A DNA stretch of 64,000 nt from Mesorhizobium sp. LMG 17147 (GTDB lineage Bacteria > Pseudomonadota > Alphaproteobacteria > Rhizobiales > Rhizobiaceae). A program made the translations under genes and the position numbers. Location of the stretch: the NCBI RefSeq assembly GCF_024297145.1, contig NZ_JANCTC010000006.1:124001-188000 (forward strand), written 5' to 3'. Each line of letters starts with the position of its first letter. The first letter of the stretch is position 1. Shown here piece by piece: positions 27,606 to 36,477 of this stretch. The notes under the pieces are model-generated. The model did no database searches, was not told where the DNA came from, and worked only from the letters and a program-made list of their open reading frames with translations.

Positions 27606-27643
27606 TGGGGGCTGTTGTGGGTCGGGCGCGTCAGGCGCTGTGT

Positions 27644-27928
27644 TCACGCGGCGTTCTTGGCGGCGACGAGCGCGTCGATCTTGGCGCACAGGTTCTTCAT
27701 GACGAAATAGTCGTCGGTCGAAGCCTTGCCGTCGTTGACCTCCTGCGTCCACTTTTCCAGCGGCACCTTGATGCCGAATTCCTTGTCGATGGCAAAGACG
27801 ATGTCGAGGAAGTCGAGGCTGTCGATGCCGAGATCGTCGATGGTGTGGCTTTCGGGCGTGATCGTCTCGATATCGATCTCGCTGGTGTCGGCGATGATCT
27901 TGGCGACTTTGTCGAACGTGGTGGACAA
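27644..27928 (-). CDS. acpXL: Acyl carrier protein AcpXL
   Basis: A 94-residue specialised acyl carrier protein that carries the growing very-long-chain acyl group for lipid A. Its phosphopantetheine serine is Ser37 in [17 protein letters not shown]. The length matches rhizobial AcpXL and exceeds housekeeping ACP. The start codon is TTG at 27928, with AAGGA seven bases upstream; no ATG or GTG lies near. The stop overlaps a GTG of the next gene. A fabZXL gene found at this position in Rhizobium leguminosarum is absent here. Confidence 0.92.
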   Translation of the reverse strand: MSTTFDKVAKIIADTSEIDIETITPESHTIDDLGIDSLDFLDIVFAIDKEFGIKVPLEKWTQEVNDGKASTDDYFVMKNLCAKIDALVAAKNAA

Positions 27929-28139
27929 GGGCTTTTCCTTCGATTGCGGGCGGAATCTGTCCGCATGTGTTTGGCGCTGTCTAATCGGTTTTTCCGGGCA
28001 GGAAAAGGCCTGATGCGCCGACCGCAGCTGGGATTGATGTTCTGGCAGAGCAATAGGGGTCGCTGGCAACCCCTCCCGGCGATATGCCCAAACCGTCCCA
28101 TCTCTGGTCATTGCGTGTACCAATGTACCACGAAGATCT

Positions 28140-28470
28140 ATGACTACAGAAACGCTCGCAGACCGGGTGCGCCTGGAAAAACGATTGGCGAAGGTGCTCA
28201 AGGCCTTGGCTGAGCATCGCGACATGAGCCTGGGTGGACGGCTGGCGCATCGCATCCGCTATGTTCGCGTTACGCCGGATTCGCGTTTCGGATTTGTCGA
28301 GGTGGCCTGCCGACCGACACTAACGGAGGCACGGAGGCGTCGATTACCTATGCGTTCACGGCCTTGAGCCCGGCAGGAGCATCGTATCTGTCCGAACTGA
28401 CGCGTTCGCGGACATGATCGAGGGATGGAAGCTCCGTGTCGACGCTTGGCTGGTAGCGGTGAAAATCTGA
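28140..28470 (+). pseudogene. Remnant of a small regulator-like gene fused to a frameshifted SRPBCC-like gene
   Basis: The first 35 or so codons from ATG 28140 ([20 protein letters not shown]) look like the N-terminus of a small charged helical protein. The text then changes to RVTPDSRFGFVEVACR and continues in a second frame as TDTNGGTEASITYAFTALSP to ASYLSELT, then in a third frame as DAFADMIEGWKLRVDAWL with a stop at 28468-28470. The pieces read as the C-terminal half of a START/SRPBCC-like domain broken by at least two frameshifts and joined to another gene by a deletion. The family call is from pattern memory only. Confidence 0.6.
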
Positions 28471-28628
28471 CGCCAGGTAACTTAAACGAATTGCCACCAA
28501 GGGTGGAATGTTACCTTCGTCTCGTAGATGGGAACCAGCAAGTAGCGGACAAAGCTGTCGCTCAGTGAGTTTTCCTTCGTTCTGTGCCTTGATGGGACAA
28601 TTCCTCGCCGCTGATCGGAGCAACACCC

Positions 28629-29795
28629 GTGGCCATTCATTCCTTCCACATTAACATCCCGGATGAACAGATCGAGTACCTACAGCGTCGTATCCAAGCG
28701 ACAAGATGGCCGTCGTCGATCTTCGCATACGGATGGGAGGACGGTACTGACGTTGATTTCCTCAGTAAGCTTTCACGTTACTGGCAATACGATTTCAGGT
28801 GGCGCGATCACGAAAAACGTCTGAACCTGTTGCCTCAGTTTAGGGTCACGATAGACGGGTGCGACATCCATTTCGTTCACCAGAAAGGAAAGGGGTCAGC
28901 GCCCTTGCCGTTGATCCTCACTCATGGCTGGCCCGGCTCCTTCGCCGAGTTCGAGCATGTCATTCCGCTGCTCACGGATCCTGCCAAATACGGCGGGGAT
29001 GCCGATGACGCCTTCGATGTCGTCGCACCGTCGCTTCCGGGTTTCGGCTTCTCGTCCCCGCCGCGTCAGGCCGGCGTTAGCTCAAAGCATGTCGCGAAAC
29101 TGTGGCGGGGGCTGATGCGCGAACTGGGATATGATCGCTTCGCCGCACAAGGTGGCGACATCGGCGCCGGAGTCTCGACCTGGCTCGCTCGGCTTTACCC
29201 AGAGGACCTTATCGGATTGCACCTGAATTACATTCCAGGCAGTTTCCGCCCGACCCTCGGTCGCGGCGACCCACCTGTCACGCCGGAGGAGAAGGCATTC
29301 CTCGACAGTGCGGCGAATTTCGCCGCGACGGAGGGGGCCTACGCTTTTCTGCAGGGGACCAAGCCCCAGACGCTAGCCTTTGCACTGACAGATTCCCCAA
29401 TCGGGCTAGCCGCATGGATTGCCGAGAAGTTCCGCAGTTGGAGCGACTGCGAAGGCGAACTCGAACGCGCCATCCCTCTAGACACGCTGCTTACCGACAT
29501 CTCGCTCTACTGGTTCGGTAACACGATCGAGGCCTCGCTCCGGATTTACAAAGAGAACCGGCTCTGCCCCCTGATCTTTGGGCCAAGAGAGCGAATAACA
29601 CCGCCCCTCGGCGTTGCAGTCTTCCCTCGAGAGCTTCCTATGCCACCTCGCTCCTGGGTCGAGCGAGTCTTCCGCGTCCAGCGCTGGACCGACATGCCGA
29701 AAGGAGGACATTTCGCGGCGATTGAGCAACCCGAACTCCTGGTCGAGGACATCCGGGCGTTTTTTCGGCCGCTGAGGCTCCGGCCGGCAAAGTAG
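28629..29795 (+). CDS. Epoxide hydrolase (alpha/beta hydrolase with EH N-terminal domain)
   Basis: A 388-residue soluble epoxide hydrolase of the type that opens epoxides to diols through an ester intermediate. The N-terminal EHN segment contains RIQATRWPSS and WEDGTD. The hydrolase core has the oxyanion HGWPGS motif, the nucleophile aspartate in QGGDIGAGVSTWLA, and the terminal histidine in PKGGHFAAIEQPE. It lies between a gene remnant and a convergent phosphatase gene in a disturbed stretch, and may be an accessory acquisition. The natural substrate is unknown. Confidence 0.9.
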   Translation: MAIHSFHINIPDEQIEYLQRRIQATRWPSSIFAYGWEDGTDVDFLSKLSRYWQYDFRWRDHEKRLNLLPQFRVTIDGCDIHFVHQKGKGSAPLPLILTHGWPGSFAEFEHVIPLLTDPAKYGGDADDAFDVVAPSLPGFGFSSPPRQAGVSSKHVAKLWRGLMRELGYDRFAAQGGDIGAGVSTWLARLYPEDLIGLHLNYIPGSFRPTLGRGDPPVTPEEKAFLDSAANFAATEGAYAFLQGTKPQTLAFALTDSPIGLAAWIAEKFRSWSDCEGELERAIPLDTLLTDISLYWFGNTIEASLRIYKENRLCPLIFGPRERITPPLGVAVFPRELPMPPRSWVERVFRVQRWTDMPKGGHFAAIEQPELLVEDIRAFFRPLRLRPAK

Positions 29796-29847
29796 AGGAG
29801 GAAAACCTCGCCCGTTGTCACGGCTCGGAAGTCCTGATGAGACGCAG

Positions 29848-30396
29848 TCAGAAAGTGACGCGGCCGAGTACCCGCAGGCCGTCGCCCTGCGGCTCGACGA
29901 CCACGGCCTCGCCTTCACGCGGCGAGATCCCGGTCAATTCCTTGATGTTTTCGAGATGCGTGACCATGACCAGATTGTCGGAGCCGGAATAGCCGCGGAT
30001 CTCGGCAAGGATCGCGGCAATCTGGTCGGCCTTTTCCTTTTCGTCGGTCTTCAGCAGGTCAAGCGGTGCGAACGGCTCCGGCTCGCTTTCGAAAGCGATG
30101 CGGGCGGTCTCGAGGCAGCGGCAATAGCGGCTGGACAGCACGCGCTCGACCGGTGCGGCGCGGGCGCCAAACAGCGCGCCGATCTTGCGCGCCTGTTGCT
30201 TGCCGCGCTCAGAGAGATTGACCTGGGTCGCGCATTTGCCGAGGTCGAAATTGGCGGCATCGGTGGTGCCGGTGACCATGGCATGGCGAAGCAGGACCAC
30301 ATGCCCGCCGTCGCGCAGCAGCGCCCAGCCGGCTTCCGTCGCATGGGCTGTGGCGGAAACGGCAAGCAACAGCAGCGCCAGCACAAATCGAAGCAT
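29848..30396 (-). CDS. Exported histidine phosphatase family protein (SixA/phosphoglycerate-mutase fold)
   Basis: A 182-residue protein with a signal peptide (MLRFVLALLLLAVSATAHA). The phosphate pocket is formed by VVLLRHAMVTG, here RHA rather than the common RHG, and by the second histidine in MVTHLENIKEL. The segment LSERGKQQARKIGA is also typical. The ATG at 30396 has AAGGAC upstream, and a longer frame to 30486 is not needed. It acts in the periplasm on an unknown phosphoester. Confidence 0.85.
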   Translation of the reverse strand: MLRFVLALLLLAVSATAHATEAGWALLRDGGHVVLLRHAMVTGTTDAANFDLGKCATQVNLSERGKQQARKIGALFGARAAPVERVLSSRYCRCLETARIAFESEPEPFAPLDLLKTDEKEKADQIAAILAEIRGYSGSDNLVMVTHLENIKELTGISPREGEAVVVEPQGDGLRVLGRVTF

Positions 30397-30502
30397 CAGA
30401 CGTCCTTTTCGGGTGACCGGCAGGCAGGTCCCCGGTGACCGGCATATAGGGACGGCAAAGCCGGCTGAAAGACAAGCCGCGTGCAACCTGCGGCCGAGAC
30501 GC

Positions 30503-31453
30503 CTATTTCTTCGCTATCTGCTTCTTCACCAGATCGATCTTGCGGTCGGTCAGCGGGATAGGGGGTGTGTAGCCGGCTTCGGTAAAGCCCTGCTTGGCGT
30601 TCTCGAAGAATTCGATCGCCTTTTGGTATTCGGCATTGCCGCCGCCATAGCTGCCGCGGTTCCAGTGGACGTCGCCGAGATTGTTCTGCTCGAAGGCCCA
30701 TTGCATCGGCTGGCCTTCGCGGGTGAAGACCTTGAGCGTCGCCTCGAAGGCGGCTTCGGCTTCGTCCAGATATTTGCCGGTCCGTTCGAGATTGCCGAGA
30801 TTGATCAGGCAAAGCCGATCACCGTCCCCAGATTTTCCGTCGCGGTAACGTTCGCCAGTGCCCTGGCGCCGCGCACCGGTTCCAATCCGCCGGCGCTGAT
30901 CGGCGAGGCCGAGGCCGTCTGCGCTCGGCGCAGCACCGCATCCGCCGGGAAACGGGTTGGTGCGGCAGGCATCGAGCAGCATGATCGTTACCGGCACGGT
31001 CGTCTTCAATTCGTCCATGACGGCGGAGATCGGCACCAGGGCCTGATCGGCGTCCTTCAGTGAAGAGACGTCGGCGTCGACCGGCATCAGATAGTTTTCG
31101 CCGCCGGCCTCGATGCCGTGGCCGGAATAGTAGATCAAGGCGACGTCGGCGTCCTCGGCATCCTCGGCGAAACGCTCGAGGTCGCGCTTCAGCTTTGCCG
31201 CGTCGCGGTCGGTGACGCTGCGTGCGTCGAAGCCGAGATCGGTCAGCATCTTGGCGATGTCGCAGGCGTCGTTGGCGGGGTTGGGAAGAGCCGCTATGTG
31301 TTGGTATTTCGACTGGCCGACAATCAGCGCCACGCCCTTGAGGCTCGCCGGCTCAGCGGCATGAGCCGAGGTCACCACGAGGCAAAGCATGGCGCCGACG
31401 AAAGCCGTCAGCCACGCCTGCTTGAAGAAGTGCTGATTTCCGACAAGGCCCAT
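30503..31453 (-). pseudogene. Caspase-like (metacaspase) gene with an internal wrong-frame segment and TPR-like tail
   Basis: An open 316-residue frame. A signal peptide precedes a caspase p20-like domain with the catalytic histidine in YYSGHGIEAGG and cysteine in MLLDACRTNPF. From about base 30950 to 30810 the open frame gives an Arg/Gly-rich text without caspase character, while the neighbouring frame reads PADAVLRRAQ, SASPISAGGLEPVRGARAL and ENLGTVIGFA, the expected continuation of the domain. After 30809 a TPR-like tail (FEQNNLGDVHWNRG) resumes in the original frame. I infer a one-base insertion after NPF and a deletion that removed the end of the domain. A scrambled protein could still be made. 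Confidence 0.65.
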
Positions 31454-31602
31454 TCGCCGCGTGTCCCCCGACAGCCCTGTATAGCGCTGGCATCCAACCA
31501 TGGGCAAATTCGGACAAGATCCGAGCGGCAGGATTGTTGGCCGGTACATTCGCGAGGGAAGGGCGATTGCGCCGCCGCCGGGCCTCGCCTATCACGGGAA
31601 AA

Positions 31603-32553
31603 ATGTCTCCGCTTACCGAAACCGTCCTCTTCGTCTTCAGTCTCGTCGGGCTCGGCTATCTTGCCGGGTTGACCGGCTATTTGAAGCCGGCGAGCGGCGA
31701 GGGCGTATCCGAATTCGCCATCAACGTGGCAATGCCGCTTTTGCTGTTCCAGACCATGGTAAAGGCCGATTTCCACGGCGTGGCGCCGTGGTCGCTATGG
31801 GGCGCTTATTTCGCGGCGGTCGCGCTCACCTGGGCCACCGGCCATCTGGTTGTTACGCGCATCTTCGGGCGGGACGCCCGCACCGGCGTCGTCGGCGGCG
31901 TATCGTCGTCCTTCTCCAACGTCGTCCTGCTCGGCGCGCCCTTCATCATCGGCGTGTTCGGGCCGGCCGGGTTCGAAGTGCTGTCACTGCTCGTCTCCGT
32001 TCACCTGCCGGTGATGATGATGGCCTCGATCATCCTGTTCGAGATGTTCGGCCGCGGCGGCAGCGAGCCTGTGCATCCGGTCCGTGTCGTCAGGAGCTTT
32101 CTCAGGAGGGTATTCATCAATCCGCTGATCATCGGCATACTGGCCGGGCTGGCGTGGCGCTTCACCGGTGCGCCGCTGCCGGTGCTTGCGACGCGGCTGA
32201 GCGACGCGCTGGCCGGCACGGCCGCCCCGGTTGCGCTGTTTGCCATGGGGCTCAGCCTGCGCCGCTTTGGCATCTCCGGCAATGTAAGGCCGGCGCTGGC
32301 GCTGTCGGCGCTGAAACTGTTCCTGATGCCGGCGCTGGTTCTCGGCCTGGTGTGGCTGATCGGCCTGCCGCCATTGACGGCCAAGGTGGCGGTGATGGTT
32401 GCGGCGTTGCCGTCCGGCATCAATTCCTATCTCATCGCGGTGCAGTTCAACACCGGCCAGGCGCTGGCGTCGAACCAGATGACCATCGCCACCGCCTGTG
32501 CTGTCGTGACCACTGCGTTTTGGCTGACGGTGGTCGTCCATGTTTTTGGGTAG
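31603..32553 (+). CDS. AEC-family transporter (auxin efflux carrier-like)
   Basis: A 316-residue inner-membrane protein with about ten hydrophobic helices in two halves, of the AEC family (which includes malonate and other organic-acid carriers). The segment NPLIIGILAGLAWRF opening the second half and the terminal helix (VVTTAFWLTVVVHVFG) are typical. I chose the ATG at 31603 (MSPLTETVLF); an earlier ATG at 31534 adds a basic leader. It is divergent from the caspase-like gene and is followed by a structured repeat. Confidence 0.85.
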   Translation: MSPLTETVLFVFSLVGLGYLAGLTGYLKPASGEGVSEFAINVAMPLLLFQTMVKADFHGVAPWSLWGAYFAAVALTWATGHLVVTRIFGRDARTGVVGGVSSSFSNVVLLGAPFIIGVFGPAGFEVLSLLVSVHLPVMMMASIILFEMFGRGGSEPVHPVRVVRSFLRRVFINPLIIGILAGLAWRFTGAPLPVLATRLSDALAGTAAPVALFAMGLSLRRFGISGNVRPALALSALKLFLMPALVLGLVWLIGLPPLTAKVAVMVAALPSGINSYLIAVQFNTGQALASNQMTIATACAVVTTAFWLTVVVHVFG

Positions 32554-32696
32554 GGTATGTCGATATTCAGGTGATGCCGGCCTGCGAATGGCGGTTTCCT
32601 GCGCTTCCGGTACTCACGGACCCGAATGTCCGCTCCGTTCCGGTTCTCGGAACCCACCCTTCTCGACTCGGCCTGACCTGAATCTCAATATACCCT
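32552..32696. repeat. Structured dispersed repeat, copy A
   Basis: A core of about 68 bases (32592-32659, containing GCGCTTCCGGTACTCACGG) closely matches the core at 58182-58250. It is enclosed by imperfect inverted arms: 32552-32580 (AGGGTATGTCGATATTCAGG start) pairs with 32669-32696. The arms differ in sequence from those of the other copy. The gap 32554-32868 holds this element and no gene. Confidence 0.75.
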
Positions 32697-32868
32697 GGAG
32701 CCTTGGCTGCATCGCTCTCGCTTTGGCTGGCCCAAACCCTATATGCCATCTTGTGATTGCTTGCGGGGCTTGCCCTGGGCTAAGAGCAGTGGCTCTAGCG
32801 ATGCTATCGCGCACGTCCATTCACGAAATCAGCGACCGGCCCGCCAGGTGCCGAACGGAGGCGAGATC

Positions 32869-34326
32869 ATGCTTCAGAAAACCAGCCATTTCATGCGGCA
32901 GGCCAATCTCATCAATGGCGAATGGGTGCAGGCCGATTCAGGCCAGACGATCGACGTCAACAATCCTGCCACCGGCCTCAAGATCGGCACAGTGCCGAAG
33001 TCGGGCAAGGCCGAGACCCGCCGCGCCGTCGAAGCCGCCGACGCTGCTTTCCAGACATGGCGCAAGACCACCGCGCTCGAACGCTCGAAGCTGTTGCGCA
33101 AGCTGCACGACGCGATGATGGACAATCAGGACGTGCTGGCCGAACTGCTGACCATCGAGCAGGGCAAGTCGCTGTTCGAATCGAAGGGCGAGATCGGCTC
33201 GGCCGCGTCCTACATATTGTGGTTCGCCGAAGAGGGCCGCCGCACCTATGGCGACGTCGTTCCGTCGCCCTGGGCGGACCGCCGTATCCTGGTGACCAAG
33301 GAACCGGTCGGCGTCATCGCCGCCATCACGCCGTGGAATTTCCCATCCTCGATGCTGGCCCGCAAGCTTGGCCCGGCGCTTGCCGCCGGCTGTACCGCCG
33401 TGGTCAAGCCCGCGTCGCAGACGCCTTATTCCGGCCTTGCCTGGGGCGCGCTTGCCGAGGAAGTCGGCTTCCCCAAAGGCGTAATCAATATCCTGACCGG
33501 CGCCGCCGGTGAGATCGGCGACGAGATCTGTGCCAACCCACTGGTCAAGAAGATCACCTTCACCGGCTCGACCGAGGTCGGCAAGATCCTGATCCAGAAG
33601 TCGTCGGTGACCGTCAAGAAAGTGTCGATGGAGCTCGGCGGCAATGCGCCGTTCATCGTCTTCGACGACGCCGACATCGAGCGGGCCGTCGCCGGCGCCA
33701 TCACCGCCAAGTACCGCAATTCCGGCCAGACCTGCGTCTGCACCAACCGCTTCCTGGTGCAGGCCGGCATCTACGACCAGTTCGTCGAAAAGCTGGCTGC
33801 TGCGAGCAACGGGCTGAAGGTCGGTTCCGGCCTCGAAGACGGCGTCCAGCAGGGGCCGCTGATCGATGAGAAGGCGGTGGAGAAGGTCGAGGAACTGATT
33901 GCCGACGCTACCGCCAAAGGCGGCAAGGTCGTCGCCGGCGGAAAGCGCCACGCGCTCGGCGGCTCGTTCTTCCAGCCGACGGTGATCGCCAATGCGACGC
34001 CGAAGATGCGCTTCATGAAGGAAGAGATCTTCGGCCCGGTAGCACCGGTATTCAAGTTCGAGACCGAGGAAGAGGCCGTAGCACTCGCCAACGACACCGA
34101 ATTCGGCCTGGCCTGCTATTTCTACACCGGCGATCTCGGCCGCGCCTTCCGGGTCATGGAAGGGCTGAAATACGGCATGGTCGGCGTCAATGAAGGGCTC
34201 ATCACCACCCCTGAAGCGCCGTTCGGCGGCGTCAAGGAATCGGGCCTCGGCAAGGAAGGCGGCCATCAGGGCATCGAGGATTATCTCGACACCAAATATG
34301 TCTGCATCGGCGGACTTGGTCTCTAG
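32869..34326 (+). CDS. gabD: NAD(P)-dependent succinate-semialdehyde dehydrogenase
   Basis: A 485-residue aldehyde dehydrogenase that oxidises succinate semialdehyde to succinate at the end of GABA degradation. The family motifs are TPWNFPSSML, the glutamate in MELGGNAPFIVFDDAD and the nucleophile in RNSGQTCVCTNR. That CxC arrangement is characteristic of SSADH. The ATG at 32869 has GGAGGCGA upstream; the open frame to 32743 contains repeat-derived sequence. It is followed after 80 bp by an aldose epimerase gene, which has no obvious link. Confidence 0.92.
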   Translation: MLQKTSHFMRQANLINGEWVQADSGQTIDVNNPATGLKIGTVPKSGKAETRRAVEAADAAFQTWRKTTALERSKLLRKLHDAMMDNQDVLAELLTIEQGKSLFESKGEIGSAASYILWFAEEGRRTYGDVVPSPWADRRILVTKEPVGVIAAITPWNFPSSMLARKLGPALAAGCTAVVKPASQTPYSGLAWGALAEEVGFPKGVINILTGAAGEIGDEICANPLVKKITFTGSTEVGKILIQKSSVTVKKVSMELGGNAPFIVFDDADIERAVAGAITAKYRNSGQTCVCTNRFLVQAGIYDQFVEKLAAASNGLKVGSGLEDGVQQGPLIDEKAVEKVEELIADATAKGGKVVAGGKRHALGGSFFQPTVIANATPKMRFMKEEIFGPVAPVFKFETEEEAVALANDTEFGLACYFYTGDLGRAFRVMEGLKYGMVGVNEGLITTPEAPFGGVKESGLGKEGGHQGIEDYLDTKYVCIGGLGL

Positions 34327-34406
34327 AAGCCTGATGCGGTAATACCGAAAACGACCCTGGGCCGCTTCGAAAGGCCAGGCTGGCATCGAGCAGCGAACTT
34401 GCGAGC

Positions 34407-35432
34407 ATGGCAATGAAGGACGGCGAGGTTTTCGGCACGACGCAGGCGGGCGAGGCCGTCCGCCGCTTCACCATCCGTGGCGGCGGCCTTACCGCCAACA
34501 TCATCGGGCTGGGTGCGATCATCCAGGATCTGCGTCTGGCCGGGCACGACGCGCCGCTGGTGCTCGGCTATGATCGTTTCGAGCACTATGAGACTGACAC
34601 CGCCTTCTTCGGCACCGTCGTCGGGCGTTATGCCAACCGTATCCGCGACGGCCGCTTCACGCTTGCCGGAAAACGCTACCAGACCGAGCGCAATTTCCTC
34701 GAAAAGCACACGCTGCATGGCGGTTCGCAAGGTTTTTCGCGCCGGGCCTGGGCGGTTTCGCTGCATGGCAGGGATTTTGTCACGCTGACCCTGCACGACC
34801 CGGACGGCACGATGGGCTTTCCCGGCGCGCTCGACGTGACCTGCACCTACCGGCTGAAGATCCCCGGCACGCTCAGCGTCGAACTGACCGCCACCTGTGA
34901 GGAGCCGACGCTCTGCAACCTCACCCAGCATTCCTATTTCAACCTGGATGACGGCGGCGCCGGCGACATTCTCGACCACCGGCTGATGCTGAATGCCGGG
35001 GCCTATCTTCCTGTCGACGCCGATCTGATCCCGACAGGCACGGTCAAGCCGGTCGACGGCACGCCCTTCGATTTTCGCCAGGCCCGGCCGCTGCGCATGG
35101 AGACCGAGGGCGAACAACTCCCCTACGACCAGAATTTCTGCCTCGCCTCGACGCGCGGGCCGCTGAAGCAGGCGTCGTGGGCGCAAGGCGCGAATTCCGG
35201 GGTCGAGATGGAGCTCTGGACCACGGAGCCGGGCGTCCAGCTCTATACCGGCCAGTATCTGGCGCCGTCTTCGCCTGGATTGGGTGGGCGTCAATACAAG
35301 GCCTTTTCGGGCTTCTGCCTGGAGCCGCAAATCTGGCCGGATGCGCCGAACCGGCCGTATTTCCCGCAAGCCACGCTGTGGCCCGGGCAGATCTACCATC
35401 ACGTGACGGAATACCGGTTCAGGCTGCCTTAG
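34407..35432 (+). CDS. galM: Aldose 1-epimerase (galactose mutarotase)
   Basis: A 341-residue mutarotase that interconverts alpha and beta anomers of hexoses. The conserved residues are visible: THTLHGGSQGFSRRAW (histidine), NLTQHSYFNLDDGG (catalytic histidine) and SGFCLEPQIWPDAPN (catalytic glutamate), all in the usual order. The length is typical. The start may be ATG 34407 or the ATG two codons later; neither has a strong ribosome site. Confidence 0.93.
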   Translation: MAMKDGEVFGTTQAGEAVRRFTIRGGGLTANIIGLGAIIQDLRLAGHDAPLVLGYDRFEHYETDTAFFGTVVGRYANRIRDGRFTLAGKRYQTERNFLEKHTLHGGSQGFSRRAWAVSLHGRDFVTLTLHDPDGTMGFPGALDVTCTYRLKIPGTLSVELTATCEEPTLCNLTQHSYFNLDDGGAGDILDHRLMLNAGAYLPVDADLIPTGTVKPVDGTPFDFRQARPLRMETEGEQLPYDQNFCLASTRGPLKQASWAQGANSGVEMELWTTEPGVQLYTGQYLAPSSPGLGGRQYKAFSGFCLEPQIWPDAPNRPYFPQATLWPGQIYHHVTEYRFRLP

Positions 35433-35542
35433 GGCAGGAGTGCCGCTGCCGAAGCGTACGACTCGAGCGTCGCGAACATGCCCAACGTAGCGCCTCGGGA
35501 TCCCTAGTCTGCGGCAGAGCTTCAGCTATCTGGCGGGTTATC

Positions 35543-36463
35543 TCAGAACCGGCTGGAGCGTTCTTTCGGCTGAGGCGACTTCAAGCCGTGACAGGAGCAT
35601 TCCGGATCAGCGGGAAGTCGCGCGGCGGTCTCCAGCGCGACCCGCGAGGCTGTCATGGAAAGATTGGGCAGCACGTCCTCCTGCAGCAATTTCTGGCGAT
35701 TGCGATCCATATAGTCGTTGAAGCCCGCCGTCACGAACGCGCAAGGCACGAAACACGCGCCGATCTCGCGCGACAGGGTCGCCTCAGGGGCGATGGAATG
35801 GTTGAGTACATCCGCCCCCATGCCCCGATACGCCAAGGCTTCGGCTGGCGTTGTCAGCCGTGGCCCATAACAGTGGGCAGCCACCAACTGCTGTTCGATG
35901 CCATAAACGCGGCATTCGGCTGGCCAATGACGGCGGGCCGTTTCGACCAGAACCGCCGCACATCTTGGACACACGATTTGCTTGCCCGAACAGTCAAAGC
36001 TCTGGCGGTCAGGCAACAGTGAAAACGGGGTCTGCGTCAGTTCGATGATGTCGGCGGTCACCACCATGTCGCCCGGCTGGATCGCCTTGTTGACGGCGCC
36101 AACCGTCGAGCAGGCGAGAACTTGCCGTACACCCGCCCGCATCAATACCCAGAACGCGCGGCGATGGCAGGAATGGTCGATATGGTCGCGGGGATTGCCG
36201 TGCGAATACATGCACAGTGCGCGCTTCGCTCTCCCGTCGGCAGTAATCGACGCGTCGAACTCGAGCAGCTTCCAGTTGTCGGTGCGACCGAAAGGTGTTT
36301 CAAAACTGATGTCGCGCCGCAACGTGCGCACACCATCGAATTCGACATCTTCCGGGAAGGAAAGCCCCCAGTTTGCCGACCCGGTGATGATGGCCAACCC
36401 TACCTGAGGGATGTCCGTCGAATGATCCGTCAGATCGTCGGCTGCATGGTGATTGGCGGGCAT
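35543..36463 (-). CDS. MTA/purine nucleoside phosphorylase family protein
   Basis: A 306-residue member of the PNP/UDP phosphorylase family that splits the glycosidic bond of a purine nucleoside or 5'-methylthioadenosine with phosphate. GLAIITGSANW opens the fold, ACSTVGAVNKAIQPGDMVV gives the base/phosphate-binding core, and GMGADVLNHSIAPEATLSREIG is the MTA phosphorylase-like ribose-contact segment. The C-terminus is unusually rich in Cys/His (DPECSCHG). It is the last gene of the PotABCD-type operon, so the transported ligand is probably its substrate or a relative of it; that link is inference. Confidence 0.82.
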   Translation of the reverse strand: MPANHHAADDLTDHSTDIPQVGLAIITGSANWGLSFPEDVEFDGVRTLRRDISFETPFGRTDNWKLLEFDASITADGRAKRALCMYSHGNPRDHIDHSCHRRAFWVLMRAGVRQVLACSTVGAVNKAIQPGDMVVTADIIELTQTPFSLLPDRQSFDCSGKQIVCPRCAAVLVETARRHWPAECRVYGIEQQLVAAHCYGPRLTTPAEALAYRGMGADVLNHSIAPEATLSREIGACFVPCAFVTAGFNDYMDRNRQKLLQEDVLPNLSMTASRVALETAARLPADPECSCHGLKSPQPKERSSRF

Positions 36464-36477
36464 GTTTCCAGTCTCGG

